A stretch of 64,000 nucleotides of DNA from Nematostella vectensis (Eukaryota; Cnidaria; Anthozoa; Actiniaria; Edwardsiidae). Each line of letters begins with the position of its first letter. Position 1 is the stretch's first letter. The notes under the pieces are model-generated. The model saw only the letters and a program-made list of their open reading frames with translations, did not search any database and was not told the origin of the DNA. The position numbers were made by a program, and so were the translations under genes. The stretch spans positions 8,352,203-8,416,202 of the forward strand of contig NC_064037.1 in the NCBI RefSeq assembly GCF_932526225.1, given 5' to 3'. Shown in pieces: positions 21,798 through 32,323 of this stretch.

Positions 21798-22166
21798 TTA
21801 TTTTTATTGGCTAAAGCCCCGGTCACATCTATATATTCTGTTGGCAAAATGGAGCGGTAGTACCCACCCAAGATGGCTTCTCTATCATGCAGGGGTGAAG
21901 TTGTGTGTACAAAATCATCACAGGACTGGCACAAAAAATTGTGAACACAATCTTGACAACGTATGATGGAGTTCTTCCCATGACATACTGAGCACTTTGT
22001 GCAATGGTGGCCTTGGACGAGAGAACAGCTTCAAACAGTAGTTTTCTGGATGTCTCCCAGCTAATGTTCACTGCCTGCATTCGTTTACTCCAAGCCTTTT
22101 TAAGCCTCTCTTGCTTCCAGCTCTCCAAAATCTCTTCAGTGTCTTTGATAATACTGTCAAGAGTAT
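21798..22166 (-). CDS. CxC/KDZ-type gene, third exon with CxC zinc cluster and a frameshift
   Basis: From an AAACACAG| acceptor the frame reads DTLDSIIKDTEEILESWKQE and RLKKAWSKRMQAVNISWE. Near 22010-22030 the conserved sequence moves to another frame: HHCTKCSVCHGK, RCQDCVHNFLCQSCDDFVH, then SPLHDREAILGGYY and LPTEYI. This C-x2-C-x2-C / C-x2-C / C-x2-C / H...H series is the CxC zinc-binding cluster that precedes KDZ transposase domains. The first frame continues open past the shift, so a one-base indel in the genome or assembly is the simplest cause. The donor at 21797 (AA|GTATAG) is in phase with the next exon but weak. Confidence 0.65.
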
Positions 22167-22520
22167 CTGTGTTTACAAGATTAAAGGGCTGGGGTAAGAT
22201 CATGCATTAAACAGAGCTTAAAACAACAAAAACTGAAAAAGGAAATGGATCTTGTGGCTTTACAGAGATTAGATCATTTGGTGAAAGAGAAGATATGTAA
22301 GTGGATTGGAGAATATATTTGCCCTTGTATGACATTCTTTCTTTCTAAAACCACGCTCTTATATATATATTCAGGATAACATTTAGATCTGTTACAATAA
22401 GCTAAAACAAGATTCTTGAATAAAAAATAGAAGGAATGAAAACCATTGGAGGTAAAGGAACATAGACCAAAGGAGTAGATTCTTTTGAGCTAGCCACCAC
22501 TATAATATAATGTTACTAAC

Positions 22521-22568
22521 CTGTAGCTTCCATGCTTTCGGCTTCATCTTCCATATAAGTGAATTCTT
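22521..22568 (-). CDS. CxC/KDZ-type gene, second exon (short, acidic)
   Basis: A 48-base exon between GTTGTTTAG| and CTACAG|GTTAGT (- strand), phase 1 in and phase 1 out, encodes EEFTYMEDEAESMEAT. Its phases agree exactly with the donor at 22924 and the acceptor at 22166, which is the main support for it. Confidence 0.6.
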
Positions 22569-22923
22569 CTAAACAACACAACGGTAACAACCACAGGAAA
22601 TTCTGTATCATGCCATCATTACAGGTAACAAACCTAGGTCTTGATTTCATCAGAGACACGCAGTAATTAGCTTATTTATAATCAACAAGTTATAGTTCTA
22701 AACATATAGTAAACGACACTTAGATTGCTGGCTTTGAATTGTCATGGTAGAAAACTCGAAAAAGAAGCACATGTTATAGGTCAAACATTCGCAATGACTG
22801 AGCAATAGTAGATTTCTAAATGGTTATTATTTGAAGTTCAAGATCTGGATTCCACATTTTAATGCCAACATGGATCATCAAGCATAGTTTTAAGCCTTAG
22901 GCAGTAAGTTTAACGATGCTAAC

Positions 22924-23140
22924 CTGCAGAGATGCTCGCGTCGGTACGATTGGTTCTGGGTACAGAACGGTAAGGGGTTTTGAAAGTTCTCCTCCCACTT
23001 ACTGGATCTCTCTGAAATTTCATGAAATAGGGCTTAGAAGCTTTTTTTCTCTTCTTTGTCTTTAAAGTACTTCCTAACTCAAGGAAAAGCTCTGCTTCAG
23101 TCAGTTTTTTCTTCTTCGGTGCTCGCTTGCCTTCCGCCAT
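22924..23140 (-). CDS. CxC/KDZ-type gene, first coding exon
   Basis: It starts at ATG 23140 (MAEGKRAPKKKKLTEAELFL) in the context CAATATGGCGGAAG, a favourable start that also resembles a YY1-type initiator. An ATG at 23191 in the same frame would add 17 residues. The exon is very basic (KTKKRKKASKP), as expected for a nuclear DNA-binding N-terminus, and ends at CTGCAG|GTTAGC in phase 1. With the following exons it forms a seven-exon gene on the - strand. It may be a transposon gene or a domesticated derivative: introns are numerous and most of the KDZ catalytic core is missing. Confidence 0.6.
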
Positions 23141-23191
23141 ATTGAAAATGAAGTGCAACAATATGCTTTGTAGCCGAGCCTTATTTGCCAT

Positions 23192-24491
23192 TTTGCCTTT
23201 GGATTAGCAATAATTGGTAATTGAAGCGTGAATGTCACTTACCTAATATATAGATTTAGGCACTGCCTAAAAGCGGAGCCAGCATTGAACACCTTCTGTG
23301 TTGACTGATTGAGGTATTTTTGGGGGATCTAGGACCCTGCTCTTTACTGAGATTTATTTATTGTACCAACCAAATGGATCCAGTCCTTATTCAATAATTT
23401 AAATTATGTAGTACATCAAAGTTAACAAACACAATTCCTGGTGTGAATATGGCTGTCAAAGTTGTCAAGAGTCTAATGAAAAATTCTTATGTCCCATTAT
23501 AGAAGTTCCATTATAAATTTTTTTTTTTAATCAAAACAATACTCCGACAAGCTTTGCCCTTGTGCAGAATAGGTCATGGATGTAACAGCATTCTAAAGAT
23601 TTGAAATAATATATTTAGACTGTTTAGATGCCATACTGTAATTTTTATGTATTGATTTAGTGGCGATTCTCTCCTTCATTGGACCGAATATTCAGAAAAA
23701 TGTCTGGAAATTAAAACACAAAAATATATCTCCTTTCGTGCATTACATATTGGTGCACCACTAATGTACATTTGTAAAGCTACATTCTGACAAGCTTTGT
23801 CCTTGCGAAGAACAAGTAATGGATGAAACAGGATTTCAAAGATAGAATATAGTCAGACACAATTTTAGATAAGATGCAATGCTGAAGTTTTAATGTACCA
23901 TTTTAAGTGGTGATTTTCCATCCCCATGGGAATCCATATCTACAAATATACATCCAGTAATGCATTATATTTTGGTGTTTTTAGAAACCCTGGATCCAAC
24001 CATTCCAATGAAATAAATCTAAACCTTTAAAATAAATGTAATGGAAAAGAGACCTGGAAAGGAAATCCTAAAAAGAAGATATTAGTGAAAGTACTAAATG
24101 AAAATTTCTAATTTAAAAATCAAATCTGTTTATTAATTTATTTTTGGTGTAAAGGGGAAATAGCAAAGAGCATCAATTGCATAAAAATCATCAACAGGGA
24201 GAAGGAAAGGAAGAAACATGACTCAGTTCTTTAAATGTTTGAAAAGAAAATATAATAACAATAATGTGATAATTATATTCAGTACTTTCCTAAAATATCC
24301 CCTTTCTCATTATCTTTAGGTTAATAGAAAACTGTTTTTGTTACAGATTTATTATTTAAAAAGCAAAATTTTGTTTTTAGTTTTATATAATATAAGTATC
24401 TTGTTCTAAAAAAAACCTATTGAGTGTGTACTGCTGAATCACATAGTAATGCCCTAGTCATTTGAGCCCCCTCCCTTATGGTCCTGGGGAA
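23192..24491. other. Spacer between CxC/KDZ gene and gypsy element
   Basis: No gene is visible. The sequence is A+T-rich and contains the diverged tandem duplication listed separately. Confidence 0.4.
23546..23985 (+). repeat. Diverged ~240-bp tandem duplication
   Basis: Two units begin with ACAAGCTTTG(C/T)CCTTG..GAA..A..ATGGATG..ACAG at about 23554 and 23791. They continue in parallel through an AGTGG(C/T)GATT string to a region before tgcattacata/tgcattatatt. Similarity is moderate, so the duplication is old. Confidence 0.5.
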
Positions 24492-24671
24492 TGTTATAAT
24501 ATTATTTGTTTTGGGCCCCCTGTGGCCCCTTATTTATCTTATGGGCCCCCCCGAGGACAGGGGCTCCTCGTTGTCTTATGTTGTAGTTTTTCACTCGGTA
24601 GATTTGATTTTTGTAGAGCGTTATTGTACAAAAAAAACAACCGAATTTTGAAGTAAACACCTTTTATTACA
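24492..24671 (+). repeat. 5' LTR of the gypsy element
   Basis: A 180-bp TG...CA repeat, identical to 28831-29010. It contains paired GGGCCCCC / GGGGCTCC strings and ends TTTTATTACA. It should carry the promoter and polyadenylation signals; the only obvious element is a TTATTGTAC-type A+T region near the end. Confidence 0.95.
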
Positions 24672-24690
24672 TGGTGTCAGAAGTGGTTAA
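24672..24690 (+). promoter_or_regulatory. Primer-binding site
   Basis: TGGTGTCAGAAGTGG directly follows the 5' LTR. It is complementary to a tRNA 3' end of the CCACTTCTGACACCA type, which resembles tRNA-Leu. It would prime minus-strand DNA synthesis. Confidence 0.7.
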
Positions 24691-24740
24691 CCACTGGAGA
24701 ATATTAATTGTTAAAGAAAAGTCGACAAAACAAGGAAACG

Positions 24741-27700
24741 ATGGCCGAAAGTGGGGAAATGTATCATCGAGCTCCGGGACCTTTGGTGTTGGATGCGAAT
24801 GCATCAGAAAATTGGAGAAAGTTCCTAATGCAGTTCGAAATTTACTTGGTTGCAAAAGGAAAGGACGACAAGGGAGATAAGTTAAAAGTTAATTTGTTAC
24901 TTAACTGTGCTGGACCGAGTGCAATTGAAGAGTATAGCCACTTTATGTATACTGCAGGCGAGAGTAATGAATCTTATGGTGATGTGTGCCGAAAGTTCCA
25001 TGAACTTTGTCGAGGAGCTAAGAATGTCATTTATGAGCGACTGCTCTTCAATCTTAGAAACCAAAAGGAGGGTGAACGAATTGACAACTTTGTTAGTGAG
25101 CTAAAACGGCTTTCATTAAACTGTGACTTTGGAGCACTTAGAGATTCATTGATACGAGACCGTATTGTGGGGGGAGTAACCAGCGATGAATTGCGAGGGG
25201 AGTTGTTGAAAAAGCCAGACCTTACCCTACAAACCGCGCATGATTACTGCAGAACTTATGAGGCGACTGAGCTGCAGAAGTATAAGTTTGTTCCACAGAC
25301 AGTAGTCCCAAGTAAAACAGTGTCTGTGCAACCAGTCCAAGTTAAGAAAGAACAGCCGTCTTGTAAGTTCTGTGGATATCGCCATTCATTTGCACACCCA
25401 ACACGATGCCCAGCTTTTAAAAGGAATTGCAAGATTTGTAGCAAAACAGGCCATTTTGCAAAGATGTGTAAAAACAAACAGAAAAAAGATCCAGAAGTGC
25501 ATGTGGTGGAACAGGAGTATGACTCAAGTGACAGCAACGAAACCCACACATACTTTGGATCCATTGAAGTCGGAAGCGTGTTACAGAACCAGCAACCCAA
25601 AAAGAGCCTGATAAAAGTCATGATAGCAGGAAAAGAGGTCAAACTGAAAGCAGACACGGGTGCGGAGGCTACTGTCATCCCCTACAACTTGTACAAGAGC
25701 ATCACCAACAAGCCGTTGAAACGTTTACACCAGCCTTTGAAGGGCTGGCTTGCGACTAAGCCCATCTACCCTAAAGGATGTGTCCGCCTTCCAACACAGT
25801 ACAAAGATCGAAAGATAGATCTGTTATATCTTGTAGTTGATGGAGAGTTCACCCCACTACTAAGTTGTGAGGCTTGCCTTGATCTTGAAGTCCTACAGTT
25901 CATGGATCTCACATTGCTAGATTCACCATCAGCACAAACATCAAACATCGACTTGTCCAGAGAACAAGGCAAAAGTACCACAACCCTCACAAGTGACCCT
26001 GTTCTGAAAGATTACCTTGATTGCTTCAGTAACAAACCAGGAATGTTACCCAACAAAGTACACCTAGAGGTAGACTCTGCAGTAACTCCAGTTATACACG
26101 CACCCAGAAAGATCCCAGTATCCATGTTAGACCCAACTCAACAGAAGCTGAGAGAGATGGAAGAAGATGGGATCATTGTTAAAGAAGAAGAACATACCCC
26201 TTGGGTCTCTTCGATGTTAGTAATCGATAAACGAAAAGGCAAAGAAAAGAAAAGCCCACCAACCAAAGACAACATCAGAATATGTATAGACCCACGTGAC
26301 CTCAATAGAGCCCTCAAGAGACCCCATTATCCGATGGCCACAGTGGAACAGGTTGCCAACAAACTCACCGGTGCTGAAATATTCTCAACGTTGGATGCAT
26401 GCAGCGGTTTTTGGCAACTACCAGTAGACGAAGAAAGCTCGAAGCTCCTGACTTTCAATACCCCCTGGGGTCGATACAGATTCCTGCGGCTCCCATTCGG
26501 CATAAGTTCCGCGCCCGAGATTTACCAACGAGAGATGGACCGACTCTTCGCAGGAGTACCAGTAGAAATAATCGTTGACGACTTTTTGATACATGGTGGA
26601 AATCAATGTGAGCTAGATGACAAGATGATTGCAGTATTGAAGAGGAGCCGTGAGATAGGTCTAAAGTTCAATCCACGTAAAGCCAAACTTCGAGTTCCTG
26701 AAGTCAGCTACGTTGGACACCTATTTACTGCAGACGGTTTAAAGCCTGATCCTGAAAAGGTAAGAGCTATCAACGAGATGCCTGCCCCGACCGATAAAGA
26801 TGGCATACTACGTTTCCTAGGAACTGTAAACTATCTGGATAAATTTATCGAACATAAAGCTGATCTCCAGGGCCCTATCTCGCAGCTAACAAGGAATGAT
26901 ACCGCATTCGTATGGGAGACACCTCAACAGCATGCATTTGACAAGCTCAAAGCAGTCATTACCTCAGCGCCAGTTTTAGCCTATTTTGACAACACCAAAG
27001 AGACAGTGCTTAATGTTGATGCAAGTGGCACGGGATTAGGTGCTGTGATTCTGCAGGACGAAAGACCTGTAGCATTTGGCTCAAAAACACTATCACCTGC
27101 TGAGACAAGGTATGCCAACATCGAGCGAGAGCTTCTGGCAATTGTCTGGGGAACTGAAAAGTTCCATACTTATGTTTATGGACGTCGTGTTGTAGTTGAA
27201 ACCGACCACAAACCACTAGAAGCCATCTTCAAAAAGCCCTTGAATGAAGCACCACCGAGATTGCAGAGGATGTTGTTAAAGCTGACAAAGTATGACCTTG
27301 ATGTTCGTTATGTGCCAGGAAAGAAACAATTCATCTCAGATTGCTTAAGCAGAGCTCCAGTTAGTGACACTAAACCAGTTAGTGAACCAGAAGAGATGAT
27401 TGGAATCAACTTAATTGACAGTCTTGGTGTAGATTCAAGCACTTTGCAAAAATTCAAGGAAGCATCAAACTGCGATGTTACCTCTCAAGTGGTCATGGAA
27501 TATGTCGTTAAAGGTTGGCCAGCAGAAAAACATCAACTTGATGAGCTAGCGAGAGAATACTGGAGTTTTAGAGAGGAACTTAGCGTAGAAGATGGTTTGT
27601 TATTCAAAGCAGACAGAATCATTGTCCCGAGATCGTTGAGGGCAGAGGTGCTAGAAGAAATTCATGGCGCACACATGGGTGAGAACAAAAGTCTCAGTTT

Positions 27701-28784
27701 TGCAAGAGAATATGTTTTCTGGCCCTCAATGACTGCACAGATCAAAGACAAGATTAGTTCCTGCTCCATATGTAATGCATTCCGAAACCAACAGCCAAGA
27801 GAGACCCTACTACCACGTGAGGTTCCTGGATTGCCTTGGCAAGTGATCAGTACTGACATCTTTGAATATGCCGGACATTCCTATTTGCTTGTTACCGATT
27901 TGTATTCAAAGTACTTTGAGATTGAGTTGTTACGCCAAACCACTGCTAATTGTGTTATCAATAACTTAAAGAAGATTTTTGCAAGGTTTGGGATCCCGGT
28001 GGAAGTTCTGAGCGACAATGGCTCCCAGTACAGTAACACTAGAAACCTTTTTAATAGTTCACATGAGTTCAAAAAGTTTGCAGATGAGTGGGGTTTCCGT
28101 CACACCACAAGCTCTCCAGAGTATCCACAATCAAATGGAGCTGCCGAGAAAGCAGTTCAGACCGCAAAACGGATTTTAAAGAAAGCGGCTGCTGACAACA
28201 AAGATCCTTTTGAACGATTACTCAAATACAGGAATACACCCTTTGATGACTTAGGTGTGTCTCCAGCTCAGCTGCTAATGAGTAGGAGAACACGTACCCA
28301 ACTACCGACTCATCGACGTTTGCTACTGCCTCAGCCTGTTGACCCAAATCAAGTTGTGAAGACATTGAAACATCGTCAGAGTGTTTCAAAAAAGTATTAT
28401 GATAGTCATAGTCATGATCTCCCTCCTTTACAAGTTGGAGATAAGGTGCGTATCCGTCCAAACCGGGAGGCTGAGTGGAGGAAAGCAGAAGTATTGCCCC
28501 GATCGTACTTATTAGGAGATGAGCGTGGGCGTGTCTTCAGGAGAAATCGACGACAAATCATTTCAACACCTAATGATCAATCGATGAGCACAAGTCCTTT
28601 TGTTATACCAGCCATTCCTCAACTACCACCAGAAAGTACCAACAACCCCACACAGTTAAGCAATAATGTGACAGCATCGCCTACACCACCAAAGTCTTCT
28701 GAGAGGCAACACGAGACGACACCGATGAGCACAGCATCTGGCAGGGTTATCAAAAAACCACAAAGACTTATTGAACATTGTTAA
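24741..28784 (+). CDS. Gypsy gag-pol polyprotein
   Basis: Starting at ATG 24741 (MAESGEMYHRAPGPLVLD), the frame runs 1,347 codons with no stop. In order: a Gag region with two Cys/His knuckles (CKFCGYRHSFAHPTRC near residue 207, then CKICSKTGHFAKMC); an aspartic protease with DTGA (about 303); reverse transcriptase with FWQLPVDEESSKLLTF, LPFGISSAPE and the catalytic IVDDFLIHG (about 610); RNase H with LNVDASGTGLGA (about 757) and TDHKPLEA; and integrase with the HHCC zinc site (HGAHMG...CSICN) and a D-D-E core (ISTDIFEYAG, VLSDNGSQYS, PQSNGAAEKA). All catalytic residues are present. Gag and Pol are in one frame, so no frameshift or readthrough is needed, unlike many gypsy elements. No envelope gene is seen. 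Codons upstream of ATG 24741 are open but lack an ATG. Confidence 0.97.
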   Translation: MAESGEMYHRAPGPLVLDANASENWRKFLMQFEIYLVAKGKDDKGDKLKVNLLLNCAGPSAIEEYSHFMYTAGESNESYGDVCRKFHELCRGAKNVIYERLLFNLRNQKEGERIDNFVSELKRLSLNCDFGALRDSLIRDRIVGGVTSDELRGELLKKPDLTLQTAHDYCRTYEATELQKYKFVPQTVVPSKTVSVQPVQVKKEQPSCKFCGYRHSFAHPTRCPAFKRNCKICSKTGHFAKMCKNKQKKDPEVHVVEQEYDSSDSNETHTYFGSIEVGSVLQNQQPKKSLIKVMIAGKEVKLKADTGAEATVIPYNLYKSITNKPLKRLHQPLKGWLATKPIYPKGCVRLPTQYKDRKIDLLYLVVDGEFTPLLSCEACLDLEVLQFMDLTLLDSPSAQTSNIDLSREQGKSTTTLTSDPVLKDYLDCFSNKPGMLPNKVHLEVDSAVTPVIHAPRKIPVSMLDPTQQKLREMEEDGIIVKEEEHTPWVSSMLVIDKRKGKEKKSPPTKDNIRICIDPRDLNRALKRPHYPMATVEQVANKLTGAEIFSTLDACSGFWQLPVDEESSKLLTFNTPWGRYRFLRLPFGISSAPEIYQREMDRLFAGVPVEIIVDDFLIHGGNQCELDDKMIAVLKRSREIGLKFNPRKAKLRVPEVSYVGHLFTADGLKPDPEKVRAINEMPAPTDKDGILRFLGTVNYLDKFIEHKADLQGPISQLTRNDTAFVWETPQQHAFDKLKAVITSAPVLAYFDNTKETVLNVDASGTGLGAVILQDERPVAFGSKTLSPAETRYANIERELLAIVWGTEKFHTYVYGRRVVVETDHKPLEAIFKKPLNEAPPRLQRMLLKLTKYDLDVRYVPGKKQFISDCLSRAPVSDTKPVSEPEEMIGINLIDSLGVDSSTLQKFKEASNCDVTSQVVMEYVVKGWPAEKHQLDELAREYWSFREELSVEDGLLFKADRIIVPRSLRAEVLEEIHGAHMGENKSLSFAREYVFWPSMTAQIKDKISSCSICNAFRNQQPRETLLPREVPGLPWQVISTDIFEYAGHSYLLVTDLYSKYFEIELLRQTTANCVINNLKKIFARFGIPVEVLSDNGSQYSNTRNLFNSSHEFKKFADEWGFRHTTSSPEYPQSNGAAEKAVQTAKRILKKAAADNKDPFERLLKYRNTPFDDLGVSPAQLLMSRRTRTQLPTHRRLLLPQPVDPNQVVKTLKHRQSVSKKYYDSHSHDLPPLQVGDKVRIRPNREAEWRKAEVLPRSYLLGDERGRVFRRNRRQIISTPNDQSMSTSPFVIPAIPQLPPESTNNPTQLSNNVTASPTPPKSSERQHETTPMSTASGRVIKKPQRLIEHC

Positions 28785-28830
28785 GAACATTTATTGAACA
28801 CTTAACCTAACACTTTGTTGAGAAGGGAGA

Positions 28831-29010
28831 TGTTATAATATTATTTGTTTTGGGCCCCCTGTGGCCCCTTATTTATCTTATGGGCCCCCCCGAGGACAGG
28901 GGCTCCTCGTTGTCTTATGTTGTAGTTTTTCACTCGGTAGATTTGATTTTTGTAGAGCGTTATTGTACAAAAAAAACAACCGAATTTTGAAGTAAACACC
29001 TTTTATTACA
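28831..29010 (+). repeat. 3' LTR of the gypsy element
   Basis: A 180-bp copy identical to the 5' LTR, preceded by a polypurine tract (28820-28830) that would prime plus-strand synthesis, and followed by GGGAA, the target duplication. Confidence 0.95.
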
Positions 29011-30109
29011 GGGAAGTCAGGGGTTAATGTGGGGTTTTAGATTACTTTTTAACCAGAATATATCAAGAGGGGTGGTGGTATTGACTGTTTTTGACTCTTA
29101 ACTTGGAAACAGGCTTTTATTAAAGTCTAATCCCCCACCCTTTCCTGGGACCATGTGTGTGGGGGTATCAAATGACTAGTGAATAAGAACTCCCTACTGT
29201 CTTTCAGACAGGTCTTTCAAGACATGGTTTTCAATTCTCATGTCTTCAGTCTTTAGCATTCATTTTGGCCCTCAGGTAGTCCCTGGTTCATAAAAGAGTG
29301 ACATTTCTTTCAAAACAATCTTTTTATCAAGACATTTATAATCTGACTAATTTCCACAAATATTTGAAAAAAAAAACATGAGATGTAAGATGCAGACAAT
29401 AACAATACATATTGGCAATAGGGGTTGAATTTTGTTTTGTTTTTATCCTCGGTAAGGAAAATTTCTCTTGTAAGTTGAAAAAGTTGCTGTATCTTCTAAG
29501 GATATGTTATCTTCTTAGGACTACGAGCACAGGATATAAAGACAAGAACGGTCTTCTTTACCAGTATATGACAAATGCAACACGATATTGGTTAGCCTTT
29601 ATGAAATATTTCAACAGAATCAAGAATAAAGATAGAACAAAGAATGTCAAAACAAAAGGTGTTATGCTCATTCAAAAGCAAACAAAAAGCAAACAAAAAG
29701 GACAACAAAAAGCCCAATAACTGTCAATAGAAATCGTCGTCTGAAACTCACCTTGCATTTTGTCGCTTTCTTGTGGTTGTGAGATATTTTACATGCCATC
29801 CGCTCTCAATTATCAATCACATCCTCGAAGAAACTTGCAATATACACACTGCTTTCAATATTTTGAAATATTTTTCGCGTTTTCCGTTAAAAATCATCCG
29901 AGATCGTAACGTAATCGACCGGAAGTAAACTGGTGACAATGCGGCTTTAAATTTACTAGCAAAAACCAGACATATCCTTACATAAATCTTGGCGTGAATA
30001 AATGTTAGTAGATCTCCTCTAGTTGACTTTATCCTTAAGTCACAAAATTTGAGGCAAAAAGAAATAATCAACGCATGACAAGAACTTTTCCCTTGCTCCG
30101 TGCTTGTAT
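29011..30109. other. Spacer between the two gypsy elements
   Basis: A 102-codon + strand frame (29412-29720) is Lys/Thr-rich with no recognised motif and is probably chance. Nothing else is seen. Confidence 0.35.
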
Positions 30110-30334
30110 TTAGCCGCCATTACGGGGCCGAGTGAGGCCTGGGAGTTGCGCGGCTGACTGACTGGCCGGCGAGTGACACCACAGGGTACCCGCGCAATGA
30201 CCACAAAACCAAGTCGCATAGTTATACCATATTTCTATACCTATGGAGCTCCGCGCGCGGCCTGCGGCCGCGCTGGCTCCGCTATTATGGGTAATTGGTG
30301 ATAGAGGATATGCTGTTCTTGTTAAACCATTGGC
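30110..30334 (-). mobile_element. G+C-rich repeat fragment abutting the second gypsy element
   Basis: This segment includes GCGCGCGGCCTGCGGCCGCG and interrupts the integrase reading frame of the neighbouring element: integrase homology stops after PLYPRANG. Base composition is unlike both sides, so it is probably a separate inserted or recombined repeat. The class is unknown. Confidence 0.4.
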
Positions 30335-30885
30335 TCTTGGGTAGAGTGGGGAGCTTGTTACATGAGTAAACCCATAGTCCTTTGCGAACTGTTCATATAA
30401 ATTACTTGCAAACTGGGGACCATTGTCGGATACGACAAGATCGGGGATGCCATGAGTTGAGAATATCTCTTTTAGGACACTGATTGCGGTTTCCGAGGAC
30501 TCACTTGTGAGTTTCCTGACTTCTACCCACCTTGAGTAGTAGTCCACTATGACCATGTGGGACTTCCCTTTCAGGTCAAAGAGATCTACTGCCACTCTTT
30601 TGCCAGGGACGGGTCGGGAAAGAAGAGGGAATCAGAGGCTCTTTCGGCTCTGGTCGATGCTTGGCGCATGTGAAACACTTGGTTACCAGATCTGTAATAG
30701 CCGAGGTGTACCTGGCCACCATACAGACATCCGTGCTCGGGCTTGACACTTGGTAATCCCCAGGTGTCCTTGATGGATCGAGTTGAGGATCTCCAATCTC
30801 ATCTCTCGTGGGATGACTATTCTCTCGTCATACAGTAGTAGTCCGTCCACGACAGCAAGATGACCTTTGTTCTCCCAGTACGGTC
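30335..30885 (-). pseudogene. Second gypsy element, integrase fragment
   Basis: The zinc site (IHQGHLG...CFTCAKH) lies in one frame near 30620-30790. The core begins in another frame (AVDLFDLKGKSHMVIVDYYS, VVSDNGPQFAS), so a frameshift lies near 30600. Homology ends after SPLYPRANG, before the third catalytic acidic residue, where the G+C-rich fragment starts. Confidence 0.75.
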
Positions 30886-31824
30886 TCAGTACTTCTTAAT
30901 CTTGGAGCATTCTTCGTTAGCATCTTGTGCTTCTCTGATTTCTTGAAGTCGCTTAGGAGTTGCTGGTAAACCGGTGATAATCTGACTGGTGAAGCTTTCA
31001 ACTTCTTCTACCAATGTGTCATCTTCTGGGAGTGGTTTGCTTGCTGGAGCTTGTGACAATGTATCAGCTATGACTTGGTTCTTCCCCGGTACGTAAACTA
31101 CATGGGGATTGTACTTCAGGAGACGCATGTGGAATCTCAGAATTCTAGGCGGCATTCTTGACAGGTCAGTGTAGCTCAGGAGAGGGACCAGCGGCTTGTG
31201 ATCGGTCTCAACTGTAAACTGCATGCCAAGAACATAGTTGGTAAACTTCTCACATGCCCAGGTAACTGCCAGTGCTTCCTTCTCTATCACTGCGTATCTC
31301 TTCTCTGTCTCTGAGAGTGATCTGGATGCATATGAGACTGTTCTCCTAGTTCCGTCGTCTTGTAGCTGAAGTAAGACTGCCCCTATACCCAGGTTGGATG
31401 CATCACTGGATACAATGGTTGGGCGGTTAGGGTCATAGTGCGCAAGACTTCTTGATGACGTCAGCTCTTCCTTGATCCTTGTGAAGGATTGTTGCTGAGA
31501 CTCGCCCCAGGCCCACTCATTCTCTTTCTTCAGGAGTTGTCTTAGAGGTTCGTTGAGGTTAGCTAAGCTTGGGAGGAACTTTCCCATCTGGTTGACCATA
31601 CCCATGAATCGCTGCAGGTCATTGACTGCCTGAGGAGTTGGGAAACTCTTGATTGCTTCGGTCTTAGCGGGGTCTGGGCGCACACCACTTTGGTCAATAA
31701 TGTGTCCGAGGAACTTGACAGAGGGTTTGGAGAACTCACATTTCTCGTTGAGGGTCACACCTGCCTCTTGTAGGCGTCTAAGGACTTCACGAAGCCTTGT
31801 GTCATGTTGCTCCTGGGTCTCCAT
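30886..31824 (-). pseudogene. Second gypsy element, RT thumb and RNase H
   Basis: It reads KFLGHIIDQSGVRPDPAKTE, then the RNase H motifs VSSDASNLGIGAVLLQ, YAVIEKEALAVTWACEKF and VETDHKPLVPLL, and VVYVPGKNQVIADTLS. It is open for 312 codons and stops before the integrase zinc site. Confidence 0.8.
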
Positions 31825-32323
31825 GAACCAGCGTGTCGTCGATATGACATATCACTCCATCTAGCCCTTGTAGGATGCTGGACATGGTACACTGATAGAC
31901 CTCTGGTGCTGAGCAGATTCCAAATGGAACACGATTAAAACAAAATCTGCCATAGGGGGTGATGAAGGTAGTCAGTAGACGTGACTCCTTGTCAAGTGGG
32001 AGTTGCCAGAATCCACTGTTGGCATCCAGTTTAGAGAAGACTCTGCTTTTGCTGAGCTTGGCCAGACTTTCATCGACTGAAAACGTCGGGTGGACTTCCC
32101 TCTGGACATTTCTATTGAGTGCGACGAGGTCTACACAAATACGGACAGATCCATTAGGCTTGAGGACTGGGACCATACCAGAACACCATTGGGTTGGCTC
32201 TGTGACTGGAGAGATGACTCCCTGCTGAATCATCTTGTCCAACTCCAGCTTCACTTTGGGAAGTAAAGGGTGAGGTACTTTCCTTGGTGTAAACAGACAA
32301 ACAGGGTTAGTATCAGGTTTCAA
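31802..32323 (-). pseudogene. Second gypsy element, reverse transcriptase N-terminal part
   Basis: KLDANSGFWQLPLDKESRLL, GRFCFNRVPFGICSAPEVYQ and the catalytic box as CHIDDTLVHG are present. In gypsy RTs this box is usually Y/F-V/I-D-D, so the two Asp are intact. The frame ends just after, and a +1 type change leads into the next segment. Confidence 0.8.

Larger units (their letters stand above)
24492..29010 (+). mobile_element. Complete Ty3/gypsy LTR retrotransposon
   Basis: The 4,519-bp element has two LTRs of 180 bp that look identical base for base, each starting TG and ending CA. It is flanked by a direct GGGAA (24487-24491 and 29011-29015), the expected 5-bp target duplication. It carries a primer-binding site after the 5' LTR, one intact gag-pol frame, and a purine run (GAGAAGGGAGA) before the 3' LTR. 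Identical LTRs and an unbroken frame indicate very recent insertion; it may be active. It was inserted into A+T-rich spacer with no gene disrupted. Confidence 0.95.

Noticed and set aside
24708-24740. Extension of the gypsy gag-pol frame upstream of ATG 24741
   Set aside because: The codons are open but there is no ATG; the frame begins with TTG, not a usual start in animals.
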